This document shows positions 34,199 through 41,772 of a stretch of DNA of 64,000 bases, in pieces (positions within the stretch are counted from its first letter, which is position 1; every line of letters starts with the position of its first letter). The DNA is taken from the NCBI GenBank assembly GCA_965601975.1, contig OZ271856.1, positions 3,038,001 to 3,102,000 on the forward strand. The letters are read 5' to 3'. Both the position numbers and the translations under genes were made by a program. Below the pieces are notes generated by a model. It saw nothing but the letters and a program-made list of their open reading frames with translations. It did not search any database and was not told where the DNA came from. Source of the stretch: JANQIO01 sp965601975. GTDB lineage: Bacteria > Pseudomonadota > Gammaproteobacteria > Pseudomonadales > Halieaceae.

Positions 34199-34771
34199 AT
34201 GGAACGACAGGTACTGAACAAGGCCACAATGGGCATCGAGCCGGGCCTGCCGCTGGAGGCCAGCGACGGGGGCATCGAGGAACTGCGCCGCGACGTGCAG
34301 CGCCTGATGGACATGGAGGCTATCCGCCAACTCAAGTACGCCTACTTCCGCTGCATTGATACCGCCAACTTCGACGAGCTTGCAACGCTGTTCCACGACG
34401 ATGTGCAGGTGCACTTCATCGGCGGCAACTACGAGTGGAAGCTCGAGGGCAAGCAGCAATACCTCGACAACGTCGGCGGCGCCTTCACCCGCCAGGCGGT
34501 GGGCCACCACAACGGACACCACCCCGAGATACAGATGCTGAGCGACACCGAAGCCACGGGCATCTGGTACCTGGCCGACAACATGTGGATCGTCGAGCAC
34601 GAGTTCTTCACAACCGGCACTGCCCTGTACTGGGACCGCTATGAGAAGGTGGACGGCCGCTGGCTGATTCGCGAAACACGCTATGAGCGCCTCTACGAGA
34701 TCAATCGGCAGGACAAACCCGCCTTAAGCTCTCACTACCTGGGAGTTCACGGCGCCGAGCCAAAGGCCTAG
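34199..34771 (+). CDS. SnoaL-like (NTF2-fold) protein
   Basis: This protein of about 190 residues has an NTF2/SnoaL cone fold, seen in DMEAIRQLKYAYFRCIDTAN, ELATLFHDDVQVHF, and DRYEKVDGRWLIRETRYERLY. Such proteins are dehydratases, isomerases or binding proteins for polycyclic or steroid-like ligands, including bile-acid dehydratase BaiE. The VGHHNGHHPEIQML segment carries the histidines expected near the pocket. Start ATG at 34199 follows GGGGG by 6 bases. It stands alone between the low-GC gene and the HTH protein gene. Ligand unknown. Confidence 0.75.
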   Translation: MERQVLNKATMGIEPGLPLEASDGGIEELRRDVQRLMDMEAIRQLKYAYFRCIDTANFDELATLFHDDVQVHFIGGNYEWKLEGKQQYLDNVGGAFTRQAVGHHNGHHPEIQMLSDTEATGIWYLADNMWIVEHEFFTTGTALYWDRYEKVDGRWLIRETRYERLYEINRQDKPALSSHYLGVHGAEPKA

Positions 34772-34804
34772 ACTGGGGATACACCCCCGTACAGGCCCTG
34801 CCCC

Positions 34805-35602
34805 ATGAGCGATAACGGCAGTAAAGAACGTTCTTTCATTGAACAGGTGGCCAGGCTGACCGGCCAGGTCGCCGGCCAGGTTGCCGGCCAGACCCTGGAC
34901 GTTGCCCGCACCACCGCGGCCATGACGCTCATGTTTGGCGAGAACTGGCTGCAGTCCACGGTCATGAAAACCTTTGAGCCCGAGCGCCTGGAGGCCATGG
35001 CGGAAGCCGGCCATTTCCTGCGGGACGCCCGCGAGACCGCGGGCCTGAGCGTGAGGGAGTTGACCGAGGCCCTGGGGGTCAAGGACGATAACCTGCTGGA
35101 GGATATCGAGAGCGGTGATCGCATCATGCCGCTGGAGGTGGCCTTTCGCGCGGCCTCACTGATCGCCCGCCACGACCCCATCCCGTTCCTGGTCAAGTTC
35201 ATGCGCACCTACAACCCGGCGCTGGGGGATACCCTCGAGCAGTGGGGCATCATGGTGCTGCCGGTGCAGTTCGAGCGGGAGCGGCGCTGGATCAACCTGT
35301 ACCGCAAGCACGACAACCTGCGCCAGCTGAGCGACGAGGAATACGACCGGCTGGTGAACTACGTCGACAGCGCCACCAACCTGGTGCTGGACGTGATGGA
35401 AAAGGAAAAGGCTGCCAATGTGAAAATCGCCGAGGCTGCCGCGGCCAGCGCGAAGCCGAAGCGCCGCAAACCGAAAGTCGAAGTGGAGGCGGTGACGGCG
35501 CCGAAGAAACCCGCGCGCAAGGCGGCCGCCAGGAAAAAGGCGGCGAGCAAGCGACGCCCGGGAACCAGATCCGCGAAACCGAAGCGCAAATCTGCCGACT
35601 GA
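34805..35602 (+). CDS. Helix-turn-helix protein with Lys/Arg-rich C-terminal tail
   Basis: This 265-residue protein has an N-terminal region with a repeated GQVAGQVAGQ stretch, an Xre-like helix-turn-helix at about residues 75-125 (RDARETAGLSVRELTEALGV, EDIESGDRIMPLEVAFRAASL), a helical middle, and a basic tail of about 50 residues (KPKRRKPKVEVEAV, then APKKPARKAAARKKAASKRR). The tail is of the same low-complexity type as that of the wax-ester synthase and the KAPK protein. It is 40 bp upstream of the SutA-like gene on the same strand. A nucleoid-associated or regulatory role is inference. Confidence 0.65.
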   Translation: MSDNGSKERSFIEQVARLTGQVAGQVAGQTLDVARTTAAMTLMFGENWLQSTVMKTFEPERLEAMAEAGHFLRDARETAGLSVRELTEALGVKDDNLLEDIESGDRIMPLEVAFRAASLIARHDPIPFLVKFMRTYNPALGDTLEQWGIMVLPVQFERERRWINLYRKHDNLRQLSDEEYDRLVNYVDSATNLVLDVMEKEKAANVKIAEAAAASAKPKRRKPKVEVEAVTAPKKPARKAAARKKAASKRRPGTRSAKPKRKSAD

Positions 35603-35642
35603 ACTCCCACCCACCGGGTACCGGTGTTATGATCTGTCGATT

Positions 35643-35984
35643 ATGGTGAAAAAAGTCCCCACCAAGGCAGAACTGCGCGCCGCACTGGAACAGGAGACCC
35701 GACGCTACCTGAAGGACGGCGGCAAGGTCGAACAGGTCCCCCGCGGGGTGACCGGGTCGGACCCACAGAAACCGCAGACCTTCCAGTCCAGCAGCCTGTT
35801 CAACGAACCGCGCTCATCGCGCACCTTTGTGCCGGAAGTGGTGGCGGCCATCGAATCCCGCCGCACCGAACTCAAGCGCAAGCGTCGCGCAGCGCCGAAG
35901 CGCTCGCGGCTGCCGCGGGCGCGCCGCAAGACCATCTACGATGATTTTGGAGAACCCATACGCAAGGTATGGGTTGACGAATAG
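35643..35984 (+). CDS. Small basic protein, SutA-like RNA polymerase-binding candidate
   Basis: This 113-residue basic protein contains LRAALEQETRRYLKDGGKVEQVPRGV, close in pattern to the SutA core (helix, then GGKVxxIxxxV) of Pseudomonas, which binds RNA polymerase and aids transcription in slow growth. The C-terminal half is a KRKRRAAPKRSRLPRARRK basic stretch and a short KTIYDDFGEPIRKVWVDE tail not found in SutA. It follows the HTH protein gene by 40 bp and ends at a strong hairpin. The SutA relation is from pattern memory; sequence search would settle it. Confidence 0.5.
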   Translation: MVKKVPTKAELRAALEQETRRYLKDGGKVEQVPRGVTGSDPQKPQTFQSSSLFNEPRSSRTFVPEVVAAIESRRTELKRKRRAAPKRSRLPRARRKTIYDDFGEPIRKVWVDE

Positions 35985-35985
35985 C

Positions 35986-36016
35986 GAGTGGGGCGGCCCG
36001 TTCCGGGCCGCCACTC
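35986..36016. terminator. Strong hairpin between convergent genes
   Basis: GAGTGG-GCGGCCCG pairs with CGGGCCGC-CACTC around TTC, one base unpaired. It starts just after the stop of the SutA-like gene and lies before the stop of the convergent sortase-substrate gene. It lacks a long U-tract but is placed as a bidirectional terminator. Confidence 0.65.
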
Positions 36017-36028
36017 AAATAGCCTGGA

Positions 36029-36604
36029 TCAATCCCTGCGAATCGGCGCCAGTGCCGTCTCGCGACGACGCACACGCAGCAGCGTGAATGCCGCACCCAG
36101 CAGCAGGAAGCCTGCACCGACCACACCGACCAGCGGCAGCTTGCTGGCCGTCGTCGGCAGCATCGGCGCTGCGGTCAGCTCGATGGCGTCTTCCAGGTCG
36201 GGGCCGTCGGCGTCCTCGTGGATGATGGCCCAGCGATCCGGCGGCAGGTACACGTTCAGGCGCTGGCCCCGGCTCAGGTCACGGGCCCGGTAGCTGCGGC
36301 CGCTGATCTGCGCGCGCCAGCTGTTGCCCACGTTCTGGGTGTAAGCGCCGCCGGAGGTTCCATCGCGGTTCAGCACCTTGAAGGTCAGGTTGTTACCCCG
36401 CACCCGCAGCAGTTCGACGGAGACGCGGGCATACATCTGGCCGTTCTTCTCCATCACTGCGTTACAGGCATCGGCGATGCTGGGGTACTGGTCTGTCACG
36501 ACCGAGGACCAGGTGATGTCATCGCAGCTCAGGTCATCCTGCGCGAGGGCCGGTTGCCCCAGCAGGAAAACAGCGGAAAGCGTGGCGATTACTTTCTTTA
36601 TCAT
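36029..36604 (-). CDS. Sortase substrate with LPTTAS sorting signal
   Basis: This 191-residue protein has a signal peptide (1-21) and a soluble domain of about 120 residues with two cysteines. It ends in a cell-wall-type sorting signal: LPTTAS (149-154), a hydrophobic helix (about 157-176) and a basic RVRRR stop. This tripartite C-terminus is the hallmark of sortase substrates in Gram-positive bacteria and is uncommon in Gram-negatives. The sortase gene is 12 bp upstream in the same operon, so the pair is almost certainly dedicated. The soluble domain is not recognised; a DGTSGGAYTQNVGNSW strand pattern suggests beta structure. The acceptor nucleophile is unknown. Confidence 0.75.
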   Translation of the reverse strand: MIKKVIATLSAVFLLGQPALAQDDLSCDDITWSSVVTDQYPSIADACNAVMEKNGQMYARVSVELLRVRGNNLTFKVLNRDGTSGGAYTQNVGNSWRAQISGRSYRARDLSRGQRLNVYLPPDRWAIIHEDADGPDLEDAIELTAAPMLPTTASKLPLVGVVGAGFLLLGAAFTLLRVRRRETALAPIRRD

Positions 36605-36615
36605 TTCACAACTCC

Positions 36616-37380
36616 TTAGTTGGACTGATGGCTGGCATCGGCCAGCGCGACTTCAGGTAGATCCTCGTCCAGCCGGGCCCGCACGATGTAGCGCTTGGGG
36701 GCTGAGCCGACGAAATAGAATGGGTAACAGGTCACCAGGGTGATGGTGGGCTCGCGGGTGGGCGCCAGCACCTCGACGTCCTCCGGGTCGACGATAAGAA
36801 TGTCCTCGACCACAAACTGCTCCACACCCGTGGGCGCACGCATCGTGATCGTATCGCCCAGGCGGGCGTCCTTCAGGACCCGGAAGTAACCGTCCCGGTG
36901 GCCGGCAATACCGATGTTGCCGGGCTCCCCCGGCAGGGCAGTGCCGTCGATCCACCCGGGGCCGCGTTCCAGCTCACCGGCATAGACCGGCGCCTGGAGG
37001 CGCAGGCGCGGCACATCGATCACCGCGAGAATGGGTTTGGGGCCCTTGGTGAGACTGGCCTCGTAATCGGCTATCCGCGACTCCGACCAGAGGCTCTGGT
37101 CCGGACCCAGGTTATCCGACAGGAAATAGCCGCCCGGCGGCGTCCGCGGGGCCTGCCAGGCCTCTTCGGCGGCGGCAATCCCCTGCACGCGGTGCACCTC
37201 GCCCAGCACCACCTGGCTCAGGAATACCGCCGAGCAGGCGAGCCCCAGCAGCCAGCAGGCCGCTTCGGCGAGATGCGAAAAATGAAGACGGGTTTCTTGT
37301 TTTGGCAAGGCCGTCGATTCCTGGGAGAACACCGAAAGTGTAGGTGAAAAAAACCCGCGACGCACATCATCCGACTCCAC
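36616..37380 (-). CDS. Sortase (class D-like / Gram-negative type)
   Basis: This 254-residue transpeptidase has one N-terminal transmembrane helix (about 40-60) and a periplasmic sortase barrel. The catalytic residues are visible: His161 in GIAGHRDGYFRVL, Cys218 in TLVTCYPFYFVG and Arg230 in PKRYIVRA. It should cleave the LPTTAS signal of the protein encoded 12 bp downstream and join it to an amine. The start is a GTG with only a weak GGAAA upstream, so a later start is possible. Sortases in Gram-negatives are rare outside some marine proteobacteria. Confidence 0.88.
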   Translation of the reverse strand: MESDDVRRGFFSPTLSVFSQESTALPKQETRLHFSHLAEAACWLLGLACSAVFLSQVVLGEVHRVQGIAAAEEAWQAPRTPPGGYFLSDNLGPDQSLWSESRIADYEASLTKGPKPILAVIDVPRLRLQAPVYAGELERGPGWIDGTALPGEPGNIGIAGHRDGYFRVLKDARLGDTITMRAPTGVEQFVVEDILIVDPEDVEVLAPTREPTITLVTCYPFYFVGSAPKRYIVRARLDEDLPEVALADASHQSN

Positions 37381-37401
37381 GATATTTCCGTATTAACGAC
37401 C

Positions 37402-37641
37402 ATGAAACCCAACTTAAGCCTGTTTGAGCGCGTGGTTCGTCCTCTTCTGGGCTGTCTACTGGCGTTGATCGCACTGAGCCAGCCGGAGTTTGGTTTGTTA
37501 GAGGGAATTGTCCTCGTCCTTGCTTTCTTCTTGGTGCTGAACGGCATCCTGGCGCGCTGTTACCTGTGGAAATGGCTCGGCATGAACTCTGCACAGAACG
37601 ACATTGAGCTGTGCGGACGTCCCGTTCGTAACAAGGACTAA
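37402..37641 (+). CDS. DUF2892-like small inner-membrane protein
   Basis: This 79-residue protein has two hydrophobic helices (about 12-25 and 32-48) after an N-terminal SLFERVVRPLLG, the layout of the DUF2892/YgaP-like family. Residues RCYLWKWLG then NDIELCGR follow with two cysteines (Cys53 and Cys71). Function is unknown; YgaP-type members are linked to sulfur handling. It lies just upstream of the glutathione peroxidase gene, 24 bp away, and is divergent from the sortase gene. Confidence 0.65.
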   Translation: MKPNLSLFERVVRPLLGCLLALIALSQPEFGLLEGIVLVLAFFLVLNGILARCYLWKWLGMNSAQNDIELCGRPVRNKD

Positions 37642-37665
37642 CAACAAACCCATTCAGGAGAAACC

Positions 37666-38223
37666 ATGATGTCTCTTCGTAATACGCACACTGCGTTGCT
37701 GGGCGCCTGCGCCCTGCTGTTTTCACTCAATAGCGCTGCCAGCTGCCCTGACGTGCTGAACCACGACATGAAGAAGCTGCGGTCGAAAGACACGGTCAAC
37801 CTGTGTGAAGCCTATGCCGGCAAGCCGGTACTGGTGATCAACACGGCCAGCCACTGCGGCTTCACCCCCCAGTTCAAGGGCCTGGAAGCACTGTACCAGG
37901 ACTACAAGGACCAGGGCCTGGCCGTTGCCGGCTTCCCGTCTGATTCCTTCAACCAGGAAGCCGACAGCGCCGAGAAGACTGCCGAGATCTGCTACATCAA
38001 CTACGGTGTGACGTTCGACATGTACTCGGAGATCCCGGTCAAGGGCTCCGACGCACACCCGATGTTCGCCGAGCTGGCAGACGCCCAGGGCGCACCGCGC
38101 TGGAACTTCACCAAGTACCTGATCGATGCCGACGGCAAGGTCGTCGCCAAGTGGGGCAGCCGCACCACGCCGCAGGACCCCGAGCTGCGCCAGGCGATCG
38201 AGTCCGCACTCGCCGCGAAGTAA
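37666..38223 (+). CDS. Glutathione peroxidase, exported, cysteine type
   Basis: This 185-residue protein has a signal peptide (about 1-25) and a glutathione-peroxidase fold. The active site reads NTASHCGFTPQFKGLEAL, with Cys in place of selenocysteine. The FPSDSFNQE and RWNFTKYLID segments supply the conserved glutamine and the tryptophan-asparagine of the catalytic tetrad. It should reduce peroxides in the periplasm, probably using thioredoxin-like donors rather than glutathione there. An AGGAG ribosome site precedes the ATG at 37666. It follows the DUF2892-like gene and precedes a flavin reductase gene by 11 bp. Confidence 0.9.
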   Translation: MMSLRNTHTALLGACALLFSLNSAASCPDVLNHDMKKLRSKDTVNLCEAYAGKPVLVINTASHCGFTPQFKGLEALYQDYKDQGLAVAGFPSDSFNQEADSAEKTAEICYINYGVTFDMYSEIPVKGSDAHPMFAELADAQGAPRWNFTKYLIDADGKVVAKWGSRTTPQDPELRQAIESALAAK

Positions 38224-38234
38224 CCGCCGCTCCC

Positions 38235-38864
38235 ATGATTGTCAGCGGCGATGACATCGCCGCCATGGACGACCGGCACCGGGTGTTTTTCGTAAACGCC
38301 CTGTCGGGTTTCAAGGCGGCACACCTGGTCGGCACGACCAGCACAACAGAAGAGGGCCAGGACAACCTGGCCCTTTTCAGTTCCGTCGTACACATCGGCG
38401 CCAACCCGCCCCTGCTGGGCATGATCAGCCGCCCCCACACGGTGCCGCGCCACACCCTGGAGAATATCCAGGCCACCGGCAGCTACACCCTGAACCACGT
38501 CCACCCGGACATGTTCGAGGCCGCTCACCAGTGTGCCGCCCGCTATGAGCAGTCAGAATTCGAGGCCGTGGGCCTGACGCCCGAGCGCGGCGCCATCGCC
38601 GCCCCCTACGTGGCGGAGAGCCGGCTGCAGATCGGCCTGGAGCACCGTGACACCATCGACCTGGCCATCAACGGCACCCACCTGGTGATCGGGGAAATCG
38701 TGGAAGTGAGAATGGCCGACGGCTGCGTCGGCGAGGACGGCGCCATCGACCTGGGGCAGCTGGACAGCGTGGTGGTGTCGGGGCTGGACCACTACTACCG
38801 GACCGAGCCCCTGGCCCGACTCAGCTACGCCAAGCCGGACCGGCCGCTCAGGCGCATCGGCTGA
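38235..38864 (+). CDS. Flavin reductase-like FMN-binding protein
   Basis: This protein of about 209 residues has the split-barrel FMN-binding fold of flavin reductases and related oxidoreductases. Landmarks are VNALSGFKAAHLVGT, NLALFSSVVHIGANPPLLGM, RHTLENIQATGSYTLNHV and the C-terminal GLDHYYRTEPLARLSYAKPD. I take the ATG at 38235, 11 bp after the glutathione peroxidase stop; the open frame runs upstream inside that gene. The close spacing suggests co-transcription. Whether it serves an oxygenase or acts alone is unknown. Confidence 0.82.
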   Translation: MIVSGDDIAAMDDRHRVFFVNALSGFKAAHLVGTTSTTEEGQDNLALFSSVVHIGANPPLLGMISRPHTVPRHTLENIQATGSYTLNHVHPDMFEAAHQCAARYEQSEFEAVGLTPERGAIAAPYVAESRLQIGLEHRDTIDLAINGTHLVIGEIVEVRMADGCVGEDGAIDLGQLDSVVVSGLDHYYRTEPLARLSYAKPDRPLRRIG

Positions 38865-38869
38865 AAATG

Positions 38870-39535
38870 CTAGATCCCGAACCGCTCTTTCAGGTGGCCG
38901 AAGAACGCAGGCCCGTTGGCCTCCTGGTCGGCGTCGATCTTGCGGGCGATATCGGTGTCCGCCATGCGCGCCTGCCAGTCCTTGAGGCCGTTGATCTCGG
39001 CGCCGATATCCCAGCCCATCTTCTCGCCGCCAATGCCCACCACCGCCATCACATAGCGCAGGTAGATGTCGGCCAGGGTGATCTCGGCGCCCAGCACGTA
39101 GGGGTCGAAGCTGCAAATCCGGTTCATGGCGTCGATACCCCGCTCGGTGACCACTTCGCGGATTTCGGCAATCACCGGTTCCGGGGCGTCGGTATTGGTG
39201 AACACGAAGGGAATCAGCCGCCGGCAGGGCAATTCCAGGTACAGCTCGGAGATTTTCATGACCTGCCGCACCTGCCCCCGGGCGTAGGCATCTGCGGGGT
39301 ACAGGGGAACGTCGGGGAATGTTTCTTCGAGATACTCGCAGAGCACCGTGGTCTCGCTGAGGTGTCCGCCGTCGGCGGTGGTCATGGACGGGATCTTGCC
39401 CGCGGGACTGATGGCCCGGTATTCCTCGGTGCCGCCGAACTGCAGGTCCTCCTCGAAGGGGATGCCCTTGTGCATGAGCACGTGCTTGACGACGTTGTAG
39501 TAGTTGCTGAAGGAAAATCCGTGCAGGGTGATCAT
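38870..39535 (-). CDS. Glutathione S-transferase
   Basis: This protein of 221 residues has an N-terminal thioredoxin-like domain with HGFSFSNYYNVVKHVLMHKG, the GKIPSM cis-proline turn and ETTVLCEYLEETFPD, followed by an all-helical domain ending KDWQARMADTDIARKI. The catalytic residue in this branch is probably Ser9 or Tyr12. The start at 39535 is preceded by GGAG. It is convergent with the flavin reductase gene (5 bp between stops) and divergent from the DCC protein gene, so it may share control with the latter. Substrate unknown. Confidence 0.88.
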   Translation of the reverse strand: MITLHGFSFSNYYNVVKHVLMHKGIPFEEDLQFGGTEEYRAISPAGKIPSMTTADGGHLSETTVLCEYLEETFPDVPLYPADAYARGQVRQVMKISELYLELPCRRLIPFVFTNTDAPEPVIAEIREVVTERGIDAMNRICSFDPYVLGAEITLADIYLRYVMAVVGIGGEKMGWDIGAEINGLKDWQARMADTDIARKIDADQEANGPAFFGHLKERFGI

Positions 39536-39600
39536 CACTGCGTCTCCGCGGGTATCAATGGGAGCGGTGATGAAACCACAGAATCCGATATCATCAAACC

Positions 39601-39963
39601 ATGACTGAGCAAGACACACTGTTCTACGACGGCAACTGCCCCCTGTGCATGCGGGAAGTGCGGCTGCTGACCCGCATTGCCGACGACGGCCTGGCCCTGG
39701 TCGACCTTCACGAGGTGCCGGAGGCGCAGGGCGAACCCACCCGGCTCGAAATGCTCTCGAACCTGCATATGAAAACCGGGGACGGCCGCTGGCTGGTCGG
39801 CGTGGATGCGACGGTCGGCGCCTGGGCACATACCCGCTGGGGACTGTTCTTCAAGGTGCTGCGCTGGCCGCTGATCGGTCCGCTCGCCGATATCGCCTAC
39901 CGCTATTGGGCCCGCAAGCGCTACCAGCGCCTGTACGGCTGCGGGGAGTGCGCGGAGCAGTGA
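39601..39963 (+). CDS. DCC-family thiol-disulfide oxidoreductase (DUF393)
   Basis: This 120-residue protein starts LFYDGNCPLCMREVRLL, where YDGxCPLC is the family signature with a CxxC redox pair (Cys14, Cys17). The rest (GDGRWLVGVDATVGAWAHT, then RWPLIGPLADIAYRYWA) matches DUF393. It may act as a thiol-disulfide oxidoreductase; function is poorly characterised. A second CGEC motif near the C-terminus is additional. Its stop codon overlaps the sirtuin GTG start (GTGA), so the two are translationally coupled. Confidence 0.85.
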   Translation: MTEQDTLFYDGNCPLCMREVRLLTRIADDGLALVDLHEVPEAQGEPTRLEMLSNLHMKTGDGRWLVGVDATVGAWAHTRWGLFFKVLRWPLIGPLADIAYRYWARKRYQRLYGCGECAEQ

Positions 39964-40793
39964 GCCGGCTGCAGGAACTGTTCGACCGCCATCCGCGCTG
40001 GGTGGCGCTCACCGGCGCGGGCATTTCCGCCGCCTCCGGAATCCCCACCTACCGCAACGACCGCGGCGAATGGCAGCGCAGCGACCCGATCCAGCACCGG
40101 GACTTTATCGAGAACGAGGCCTCGCGACGTCGCTACTGGGCCCGCAGCATGGCGGGCTGGACCTACGTGGCGGAATCTCAGCCCAACCGCTCCCACCACG
40201 CGCTGGCCGCCCTGGAGCAGGCCGGGCATATCGACCTGCTGGCAACCCAGAACGTGGACCGCCTGCACCAGCGTGCCGGCCACCGGGCAGTGATCGACCT
40301 GCACGGCCGCCTGGACCGGGTCAAATGCCTGGACTGCGGCGCCGACATCGCCCGCGATGACCTGCAGCAGGAACTGAATACCCTGAACCCGGACTGGCAG
40401 GCGACCATCGCCGCCATTCGCCCGGATGGCGACGCCGAGGTGGAAGATGCGGTGGTGGATGACATGACCGTGCCCGACTGCCGGGTCTGCGGCGGTACGC
40501 TGATGCCGGACGTGGTGTTCTTCGGCGGCACCGTCCCCAGGGACCGGGTGGATCGCATTACCCGCGCCATCGAGGACGCCGACGGCCTGCTGGTGGCGGG
40601 CTCGTCACTGATGGTGTATTCCGGGTTTCGTTTCGCCCGCCAGGCCCATGCGGCGGGCAAGCCCATCGTCATCATCAATCGCGGTCACACCCGCGCCGAT
40701 GAACTGGTGACGTTGAAAGTCGAAGAGGATGCAGCCGACGTGCTGGATCAGTTGGCCAACGGAGCCCTCAGCCAGCCGGCGTCAACCGGCTAG
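39960..40793 (+). CDS. Sir2-family NAD-dependent protein deacylase
   Basis: This protein of about 277 residues is a sirtuin that removes acyl groups from lysines using NAD+. LTGAGISAASGIPTYRND binds NAD, TQNVDRLHQRAGH and DLHGRLD hold the catalytic His, and four zinc cysteines appear as CLDC and CRVC. The closing GSSLMVYSGFRFARQAH is the second NAD region. I use the GTG at 39960 that overlaps the DCC gene stop. The insertion between the zinc cysteine pairs (about 60 residues, acidic) is longer than usual. It overlaps the convergent epimerase gene by 12 bp. Confidence 0.9.
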   Translation: MSRLQELFDRHPRWVALTGAGISAASGIPTYRNDRGEWQRSDPIQHRDFIENEASRRRYWARSMAGWTYVAESQPNRSHHALAALEQAGHIDLLATQNVDRLHQRAGHRAVIDLHGRLDRVKCLDCGADIARDDLQQELNTLNPDWQATIAAIRPDGDAEVEDAVVDDMTVPDCRVCGGTLMPDVVFFGGTVPRDRVDRITRAIEDADGLLVAGSSLMVYSGFRFARQAHAAGKPIVIINRGHTRADELVTLKVEEDAADVLDQLANGALSQPASTG

Positions 40794-41675
40794 AAGAGAC
40801 GGAATCGCCTCGGCCAGCGTCGGATAGGTAAACCCGAAACCTGCAGTCTCCAGCTTGTGCGGTAACACGCGCTGCCCGGTGAGAAGCAGCTCATCGGCCA
40901 ACTCCCCCATCGCCACGCGCATGACAAACCCCGGCACCGGCAGGGCAATGAAACTGGTGCGGTACTTGCGCAGGGCCTCGCAAAAACCCCGGTTGGTCAC
41001 CGGCTCCGGCGCCGTCAGGTTGACAGGGCCGGCCACCTCGCCGTGATCCAGCAGGAACTCGATCGCGGCCAACACGTCATTGCGGTGCACCCAGCTCAAC
41101 CACTGGCGGCCGCTGCCCAGATAGGTTGCGACGCCGAACTGCACCGACTTCTTGAGTTCATCGAAAGCGCCGCCGCCGCGGCCCAGCACCACACCCAGCC
41201 GCATCAGGACGACACGGGTCCCGAGCGCTTCGAAGGTGTTTGCCTCCGCTTCCCAGTCGACACAGAGCCGGTGGGAAAAACAGTCCACGGTGGCGGCGTC
41301 TTCGCCCAGCGGCGTATCGTCCTGGGGCCCGTAATAGCCGATTGCCGAAGCGCTCAACAGGGCTGCGGGCGGGCGCTCCAGTCGCTCGGCCAGAGTGCGC
41401 AGCTGCCGGGTGGTGCCGATGCGGCTGTCCACCAGGACCTGCTTGCGCGCCTCGCTCCAGCGAGCGCCGGCAATGCTCTCACCGGCCAGGTTGATGAAGG
41501 CGTCGAAGTACTCACCCGGGTTGATCTGGTCGAGATCGTTGATGAAGCGCAGGCCTTCATCATCGTCGTGATCGGTGCTGCGGGTGTACACCGTGACGGT
41601 ATCGCCACGCGCCAGCAGCCTCGGCACCAAAGCGCTGCCGATAAAACCCGTACCGCCCGTCATCAGGATGTTCAT
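40782..41675 (-). CDS. TIGR01777-family NAD(P)-dependent epimerase (YfcH-like)
   Basis: This 297-residue protein is an extended short-chain dehydrogenase with the nucleotide-binding TGGTGFIGSALVPRLL at the very N-terminus. FINLAGESIAGARWSE, SASAIGYYGPQDD and GRGGGAFDELKKSVQFG match the TIGR01777/YfcH family, whose members have no firmly known substrate. Length is normal. It stands alone leftward, overlapping the sirtuin gene by 12 bp at the 3' end and divergent from the SRPBCC-SDR fusion gene. Confidence 0.88.
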   Translation of the reverse strand: MNILMTGGTGFIGSALVPRLLARGDTVTVYTRSTDHDDDEGLRFINDLDQINPGEYFDAFINLAGESIAGARWSEARKQVLVDSRIGTTRQLRTLAERLERPPAALLSASAIGYYGPQDDTPLGEDAATVDCFSHRLCVDWEAEANTFEALGTRVVLMRLGVVLGRGGGAFDELKKSVQFGVATYLGSGRQWLSWVHRNDVLAAIEFLLDHGEVAGPVNLTAPEPVTNRGFCEALRKYRTSFIALPVPGFVMRVAMGELADELLLTGQRVLPHKLETAGFGFTYPTLAEAIPSLLAG

Positions 41676-41772
41676 AACGTCATCATACGCCTTCGATTTG
41701 ACCGAAGATCAGTGATCGAAATCGGTCGTTTCGTCGTATCTTTGTACAACTAATGTGTACTGGTTCATTGAC

